Positions 57,505 through 64,000 of a DNA stretch of 64,000 nt are shown here, piece after piece; the first letter of the stretch is position 1, and every line of letters begins with the position of its first letter. The DNA is from Heliocidaris tuberculata (taxonomy: Eukaryota > Echinodermata > Echinoidea > Camarodonta > Echinometridae): the NCBI GenBank assembly GCA_025618425.1, contig CM046832.1, forward strand, positions 71,014,187-71,078,186, written 5' to 3'. The translations under genes and the position numbers were made by a program. A model generated the notes under the pieces. That model did no database searches and was not told the DNA's origin. It saw only the letters and a list, made by a program, of their open reading frames with translations.

Positions 57505-58614
57505 GCTCCCGTTCCACTATGCCGTTCTCGCTACGATTTGTCAATTTCTTCAGGTCGGGCAGGATCGGGCAAAAAGTGAGCCGATCTGGAGCAAATACGA
57601 TGTAGCAACGCTTTAAAAACGCTGTATCTACGACTAGCACGTGCTCGATACGCTCTGAATACGATTATCGGGATCATGAGTATGACGTCTGGCGCTCAAG
57701 TTACGCTCCAGAATGATATAACTATACGCTGTTTGCATGATGTGATCCGATCTATGTGCGCTCTATACGACTTAATCACGCTGTTCCCCCGTTCTCGCAT
57801 AATTTATAAAAAAGTGCCGGCGAGCAAATTCCTATATATTTCACTGCTGACCCCTATTCAATCTTCTTTATCTTCTGATCTTGCGTCATTTACCACATCG
57901 ACAGGTGCCTCCGTCACTTCCTTGACTGGTACAGCAACAGCAATTTTTCTTTTCGGCATGGTGAAATTGGCTTACGAATAAAACTTAATGAAATTACTCG
58001 TTTTGTGGCCGTTTGTTAATAATCTTATGTTGCATTACATTAAATCTATAAATGCAGAACGTTTCCATTTCCTTTTATACCCGTGAGAGCGGTATCCGAT
58101 CGCGAACAGCGCAAGAATAGCGTAGCTAAAGCGGGAACAGCGTTGCGAAAACGGGAACAGCGTTGTTAAAGCGGGAGAGCAACGTGCCGAGAGCGTATTG
58201 GGAACTGGATAAAGAAGCCGGGCGCGTAGGGATAGCGGCATTACAGCGGGAAAGTCGTGATTTGATCTGCGTGGAGCGGGGCGGCAGCGTGACCACGTCG
58301 GTGTTTACTTAAAGCGCCGTTCTGGTGCCACTGTTACTACGCTTAGAAAGACCTTACTACGCTCATCCCGCTTTCTTTACGCCGTCATTACGATCTTCCC
58401 GCTTGCCTTACGATGAATATCTGATCGGGGAGATCAGCGAGAAATTTTGAACATGTTCCAAATTCCTCGCCGATCTGAAGAAATGCCCGCTCCTATCCCG
58501 TTCTCACAACAATGTTTTTACGATGCCGCCGACTGCGAACGACCCCTGTACGCTTTCCCCGATCTATCCCGATCTGCTAGATCGGGGCCCAGATCGGCAT
58601 AGTGGAACGGGGGC
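57505..58614. mobile_element. CpG-rich transposon, copy 1
   Basis: Ends GCTCCCGTTCCACTATGCCG and CGGCATAGTGGAACGGGGGC. 1.1 kb, very rich in CpG and in CGATC-type words compared with its surroundings. On the minus strand it contains the start of a coding region broken by a stop. No clear target duplication. Confidence 0.85.
57858..57959 (-). pseudogene. Broken ORF start in CpG-rich element, copy 1
   Basis: 33 codons beginning MPKRKIAVAVPVKEVTEAPV, then a stop where copy 2 reads on. Probably the remnant 5' end of the element's own gene. Confidence 0.5.
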
Positions 58615-58654
58615 ATAAGATAAAACGCGCTTAATTCCAACCCCCCCCCCCCCC

Positions 58655-59864
58655 CCCCCCCCCCGTTCCACTATGCCGTTCTCGCTACGATTTGTCAATT
58701 TCTTCAGGTCGGGCAGGATCGAGCAGGATCGGGCAGGATCGGGCAAAAATTGAGCCGATCTGGAGCAAATACGATGCAGCAACGCTTTAAGAACGCTGTA
58801 TCTACGATTAGCACATGCTCGATACGCTCTGAATACGATTATCGGGATCATGAGTATGACATCTGGCGCTCAAGTTACGCTCCAGAATGATTATAACTAC
58901 GCTGTTTGCACGATGTTGCCGATGTGATCCGATCTGTGCGTGTGCGCTCTATACGACCTAATCACGCTGTTCCCCCTTTCTCGCATAATTTATAAAAAAG
59001 TGCCGGGCGAGCATATTCCTATATATTTCACTGCTGACCCCCATTAAATCTTCTTTATCTTCTGATCTTGCGTCATTTACCACATCGACAGGTGCCTCCG
59101 TCACTTCCTTGACAGCAACAGCAATTTTTCTTTTCGGCATGGTGAAATTGGTTTACGAATAAAATGTTATGAAATTACTCGTTTTGTGGCCGTTTGTTAA
59201 TAATCTTATGTTGCATTACATTAAATCTATAAATGCAGAACGTTTCCATTTCCTTTTATACCCGTGAGAGCGGTATCCGATCGCGAACAGCGCAAGAATA
59301 GCGTAGCTAAAGCGGGAACAGCGTTGTAAAAGCGGGAACAGCGTTGTTAAAGCGGGGGAGCAACGTGCCGAGAGCGTATTGGGAACTGGATAAAGGGATA
59401 GCGGCATTACAGCGGGAAAGTCGTGATTTGATACGGTGGAGCGGGGCGGCAGCGTGACCACGTCGGTGTTTACTAAGCGCCGTTCTGGTGCCACTGTTGC
59501 TACGCTTAAAAAGACCTTACTACGCTCATCCCGCTTTCTTTACGCTGTCATTACGATCTTCCCGCTTGCCCTACGATGAATTTCTGATCGGGGAGATCGG
59601 CGAGAAATTTTAAGGCGTTGCTATATCGTATTTGCTCCAGATCGGCTCAACTTTTGCCCGATCCTGCCCGACCTTAAGAAATTGACAATCGTAGCGAGAA
59701 CGGCATAGTGGAACGGGGGCTTGAAGAAATGCCCGCTCCTACCCCGTTCTCACAACGCTGTTTTTACGATGCCGCCGATTGCAAAACCCCTGTACACTTT
59801 CCCCGATCTATCCCGATCTGCTTGGGATAGATCGGGGTCCAGATCGGCATAGTGGAACGGGGGC
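58655..59864. mobile_element. CpG-rich transposon, copy 2
   Basis: Second copy in the same orientation, joined to copy 1 by about 40 bp ending in a 24-nt C run (58641-58664). The right end is CGGCATAGTGGAACGGGGGC (to 59864). At about 59612-59722 it carries an extra inverted piece of its own left end, including TTCCAC..GCCG in reverse. Confidence 0.85.
58958..59140 (-). CDS. 60-codon ORF in CpG-rich element, copy 2
   Basis: Begins MPKRKIAVAVKEVTEAPVDV, as in copy 1 apart from a 3-residue deletion, and continues to SSEIYRNMLARHFFINYARK. The shared start in both copies suggests the preserved N-terminus of a transposase or accessory protein whose body is deleted. No domain recognised. Confidence 0.4.
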   Translation of the reverse strand: MPKRKIAVAVKEVTEAPVDVVNDARSEDKEDLMGVSSEIYRNMLARHFFINYARKGEQRD

Positions 59865-60128
59865 TTCACTGGGACCCGCTCATTTATATGAGGTCTTCTA
59901 AAACATTGGAAAGTACCTCAGTCATTTCGCGCTCTTTTGCCCCAGAGACTGGCGGAGAGCAATTCTATTGGCTATGCAATTCTTTCTTCTAGAAATAGGC
60001 GTCTTGAGATAAAATCTCGCTAAAACGGTTCTCAGAATACCGATTTAAAAAGATTTTAAGGGTATTTTATTTCACTGACTTAAACGTCAGATTTTATCTG
60101 AGATAAAAGTAATCTAATACCGCCCCAG

Positions 60129-61429
60129 AGCATCAATGAAACATTCTTATCTAAGAAACGTGTAATATAATTTTTTTTTATTTTTTAAAGGAAATTGCAT
60201 ATTTTGTACAAGATCTTTTCTCAGTTTGACTTTAATCAATGATAAATAAGTGAAGAACAGTATATAAAGATCCAGAGTATATTCATTACACAATAGTTTT
60301 TACACAAGAATGGAAATGCTTGGTATTATTTTTTTCAAGTTTAAGTTCAAGTTCAGTTTATTCAATTCAAATAAAAATACACTCGTATGGACAAATCCAT
60401 TCTTTTAGTGTATACAGAAATACAGAATAGAATGTAGATTATAATACATTGAATTAAGGGTTCACGATAAAAGACCAAGGCGGTCTTGTCAAGACGGTCC
60501 TCTTAATGCAGTGGCGTAGATACAGGGGAGCACGTGCCCCCAATCGAATGGCGGTAAAAAAAAATAAATAAATGAGAGAGAAAGGGAGAAAGGGAATGGG
60601 TGAATGGGAAAAGGACGAGAAAAGAAGCCGATATAGAACTCCCGCACCCTCCCCCTAATCAGTGGGCTTGGAAATTCGCATTGAGTTTTACAAGTAAGAC
60701 ATGTGATATTACACAGAAATTGTAATTAAGTTGAAATATATTAAGAATGTAAATCTTGAAATAAGGGTTTAGAGCATATCCTTATTGGTACCAAATACAA
60801 AAAAAGAAAAAAAAAGAAAACCACTATAATTTAGTTGGATGTGTATTTCCCCGTGCCACCTTATATAGCTTTAAAATGGTAGAAAAAGTGTATTATAATG
60901 TTATAATTACATTTTTGGGTAAGATTGAACGTTATCTGCTGATGACACCAATATTCCGAGAAATCGTTTTTGTAGCATGCAATACATGTATATGCATTTA
61001 CCAAGAAAGATTTTCATCAACAAGTATGCCCAATAATTTTGTGAAATGCACGCGCTTCATCATTTTCCCATTGACTTTTACAATTAAATTTTCTATTGAT
61101 TTGCAGGTAAGTTATATTGCTCATTATCAAAGGGTACATAATTTGATTTTCATCTTTTAAACAAATGCTATTTGTTCTTGACCAAGTTCAACACCTTTTC
61201 TAATTCATTATTCAGATTTGTTTTCGAAAGTTGAATTGCTTTCAACGACAAAAACACAATATTTGTACCATCGCCAAATAATACAAATTCCAGTTGGTTT
61301 GAAGATAAGGCATTATATTCCCATTTTTGTAAACTAAATTTTGAATACAAGGCATGGTTAAAAAATGTGCAAGTGATTTGAAAGTAAGCATCATTGCAAT
61401 TTTACAGGAAATGCGCTACAATACGGTTC
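60129..61429. other. Intergenic
   Basis: No supported gene. TTCAAGTTCAGTTTATTCAATTC near 60340-60365 resembles a LINE tail in reverse. GTGGCGTAGATACAGGGG near 60512 looks like a hAT-type end without a partner. Confidence 0.45.
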
Positions 61430-62010
61430 TAGGACACCTACCCCCTGGACAATCACCCCCCGGATAACCACCCCTAGGATAACCACCCTCTAGGACAACT
61501 ACCCCCTAGGGCAACCACCCTCTAGGACGACTACCGCCCGGGACAATTACCCTCTAGGATGATTACCCCCCGACTAACTACCCCCTAGGAGAACCACCCT
61601 CTAGGACAACCACCCTCTAGGACAACTACACCCCGGACAACTACCCCCAGACAACTACCCCCTAGGACAACTACCCTCTAGGACAACTACCCCCCCAGAC
61701 AACTATTCCCTAGGACAACCACCCTCAAGGACAACTACCCCCCAGACAACTACCCCGCAGACAATCACCCTCTAGGACAACTACCCCCCGGACAACTACC
61801 CCCTAGGACAACCACCCTCTAGGACAACTACCCCCCGGACAACTACCCCCAGACAACTACCCCCTAGGACAACCACCCTCGAGGACAAGTACCCCCGGAC
61901 AACTACCCCAGACAAGTACTCCCTAGAACAACCACCCTCTAGGACAACTACCCCCCCCCCCCCGACAACTACCCCCAGACAACTAACCCTTAGGGCAACC
62001 ATCCTTTAGG
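61430..62010. repeat. GGACAACTACCCCC minisatellite
   Basis: Over 35 tandem variants of a 15-17-nt unit (CTAGGACAACTACCCC / CCGGACAACTACCCC / GACAACCACCCT), partly organised in pairs. Its reverse complement recurs in decayed form at 9220-9420. Confidence 0.92.
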
Positions 62011-63239
62011 ACATCTTCTTGACAAATACTACCTCTCACCCATGGATGTAGGTCAACTATCCCCCCCCCCCCCAAACAGTTACAACTCCCAGGTACTCGA
62101 TGGCATTTAAAGGGATTCAGTAACTTTGTGGAGGCTTGATTTAATATAGGTTTTCCCGGCCAATTTCGTCAAAATAGCGGGCATATGCGTTATATGTCAT
62201 TCAAGTTCGAGTGATTTTTGTAAGCCTGCTTTTCTCACGGTTCAATTTTAAACTCCAGAACATTCATCTTCGTCAAATTGCATTCAGTTTTAAACGACAA
62301 CGTTTTCAAATTGGTCAAAATGTTAATCAGTTTGGCAATACACATCCGTCATTCAAATTCGTGCCAGTTTGCTTTACCTTAGATTTTGGCCGCATTTAAG
62401 TTTTCTATTTCGTTTTCAGGCGTGCTTCTTAGCACATAGAGCATTCAAATAAGAACGACCAGGACAACATACAGTATAAGCATTATGAAGGCGGGGGGGG
62501 GGGGGGGGGGTGGCAATGAACTTCCCCTATTCTCACAATGGGAGTTATATTCATTTGTGAACACATGGGGGTTATCATTCCATCTCTCCCAAACCATCAA
62601 CCCACCCCCCCCCCCCCCGCCCACCCAAGACAGGGTTTTTAAGGTTATTTCTTAATCCACATTGAAACGTTCATATATATACGTGCTAAATACTGTGTGT
62701 TGCTCTTAAAACGAGATCATAAAGTGAAAGTGACAATAATAGGCCTTTTCTTATAAAGCTACTCGCTCCTTTCGTACACAAATTATTCAAATGAACATAA
62801 ACAATACAAATACAAAAATATAATTTGGATGAAAAGGATTGCGCACATTCCATAGATGCTCGCCTGTAGACGGAATTGAATGTTTAAACGCATGCAGTTT
62901 ACATTTTCAGACGAAATTGAATGCTCTTCACCTGATTTTCTATTGGGATGTCGGTATCGGCTCCTTAAATCTGAACAGCGGTGTTGGAGCTCGATTTTAG
63001 GAGAATCTTTGCTCTAAACACCAACACCAAACACCAACACCGTGCGTGAAATCACCCTTTATGTTTACTAACCCCTGATGATTTTGTCTTAACACATGGC
63101 TTTACCTAACTCGAAATTTATGTACCGAAAAAACATGACCCCTGTGTCTGACTGAGGCATTGTACAATGGCTGCTAAAACCGCTTCGTACTTATACGTGC
63201 GAAACGGTGATCTTTACATATACTATACTATAGAGTCAA
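62011..63239. other. Intergenic
   Basis: G/C runs (62493-62510, 62605-62618) and a local duplication ACACCAACACC near 63018-63042. No supported gene. Confidence 0.5.
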
Positions 63240-63470
63240 AACTAGAAGGTCACACAGAATTTGCAGGGATCAACCAATCATCACCAAAATCTAATCGATT
63301 CTTTCCTGTCACTATCCAAACAATCCCTGAAAATTTGGTGCAAATCCGTTCACCCGTTCTCTAGTTATCTTGTACACAAACAAACAAACAAACAAACAAA
63401 CAAACAAACAAACATACAAACATACGGAACCCTTTACATAACCCTGCCGATTTTATCGGCGTGGGTAATA
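63240..63470 (+). repeat. Dispersed repeat with (CAAA)n core
   Basis: TTTGGTGCAAATCCGTTCACC...AGTTATCTTGTACACAAAC, then about nine CAAA units, ending ATTTTATCGGCGTGGGTAATA. This wording resembles a repeat I associate with many marine animal genomes. The family name is not known to me. Confidence 0.5.
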
Positions 63471-63661
63471 AAAATGACATTTTAGTCGTTTTGTGTGTTG
63501 GAGCATTATCGATTCGGCCGATTTGAAATTCCCATATGTATAGGGATCACAATTTTCCAACTTTCATAAATTTATTATTGCTTGTCCAATTTCCTTCAAA
63601 CTTTACCAATTTTCTTCGCTGATTTTTCCTCTTTCTTTCAGAACAAATTAAGGTTGGATTT
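63470..63661. mobile_element. Right end of TTAA MITE family 1 (truncated copy 3)
   Basis: Matches the right third of 5668-6253: it shares TTTTAGTC.TTTTGTGTGTT, the CTGATTTTTCCTCTTTCTTTC block and a final AAGGTTGGATTT. The left part is missing, and the (CAAA)n repeat joins directly. Confidence 0.75.
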
Positions 63662-64000
63662 GGAGTTGGAAATGATACAGGCTTGATGATATTGCGGGTG
63701 GAACAAAAGTTTGTGACATCTTGCAGGATAAAAAAAGAACGATTCCATGCAAAATAAAGCCTTATAGAAATTGACTTACAAATTGAAAGGAAATTATATA
63801 TTACTTACTAGCCCTACGACTAAATTATTCATTCAGGTTATTAATCGAAACCTGTGATGAGTTTCCTTCACTTAGTTCGTATACCCAGACGTTGTAATTC
63901 CGGACAGGTTGTTAATCCGGATAGGTCATTTTTAAACAGTAAATCGAACAACTTTTCATGCAAATTGTCACAAATCTTTCACAGGATAGGTTGAAAATCA
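63662..64000. other. Window end, nothing supported
   Basis: AT-rich sequence with no exon or repeat recognised. Confidence 0.5.

Larger units (their letters stand above)
57447..60128. mobile_element. Outer host element of a nested cluster
   Basis: The left GCGGTATTCTGAGATT...TCTCAGATTAAAA and the inverted right GCGGTATTAGATTACTTTTATCTCAGATAAAA (60083-60128) form the outer ends. An inner pair (CGGTATTCTGAGA and its inverse near 60030-60044) supports an older palindromic element into which the CpG-rich pair inserted. Confidence 0.55.

Noticed and set aside
61430..62010. Regular short repeats resembling a CRISPR-like array
   Set aside because: Units are 15-17 nt without unique spacers, in an animal genome. 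It is a minisatellite.

Overview
This is animal nuclear DNA, AT-rich, with multi-exon genes that have GT/AG introns, non-LTR retrotransposon fragments, many short inverted-repeat transposons, and long G/C homopolymers and microsatellites. The repeat style suggests an echinoderm, probably a sea urchin. That is an inference from remembered repeat families, not a proven assignment. All exon models were built by hand from open frames, splice sites and phase agreement.

Two genes can be read end to end, and they converge. (1) 15484-28527 (+), 10 coding exons, 603 aa: DALRD3, the DALR anticodon-binding-domain protein that works with METTL2 in 3-methylcytidine modification of arginine tRNAs. (2) 41565-30816 (-), 8 coding exons, 1706 aa: a gene I do not recognise. 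It has a possible Cys/His metal site, six copies of a roughly 50-residue repeat (consensus G-x-F-V-P-x-x-R-V-D-x-x-G-x-R) and a long disordered tail. A CpG-containing start region with an RFX X-box-like palindrome lies about 150 bp upstream of its ATG. Two weaker exon candidates are a terminal exon at 2474-2217 (-) and an isolated phase 1-1 exon at 56366-56557 (+).

Layout: 1-9 kb is intergenic with MITEs and simple repeats. 9.1-11.2 kb holds a degenerate minisatellite joined to a 5'-truncated non-LTR retrotransposon. 11.2-15.5 kb holds a hAT-like MITE and a large trinucleotide tract. 15.5-28.5 kb is DALRD3, whose introns carry several transposons and a pre-miRNA-like hairpin. 28.5-30.8 kb is the gap between the gene ends, with two palindromic MITEs. 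30.8-41.6 kb is the novel repeat gene. 42-49 kb is an alternating block of two TTAA-flanked element families (P1-A-P2-B) containing a 223-bp tandem repeat. 50.8-52 kb is a nested inverted-repeat element. 57.3-60.1 kb is a CpG-rich nested transposon cluster. 61.4-62 kb is a minisatellite.

The best candidates for something undescribed are the six-repeat protein, the P-A-P-B block (with P2 inverted relative to P1), and the hairpin in DALRD3 intron 1.
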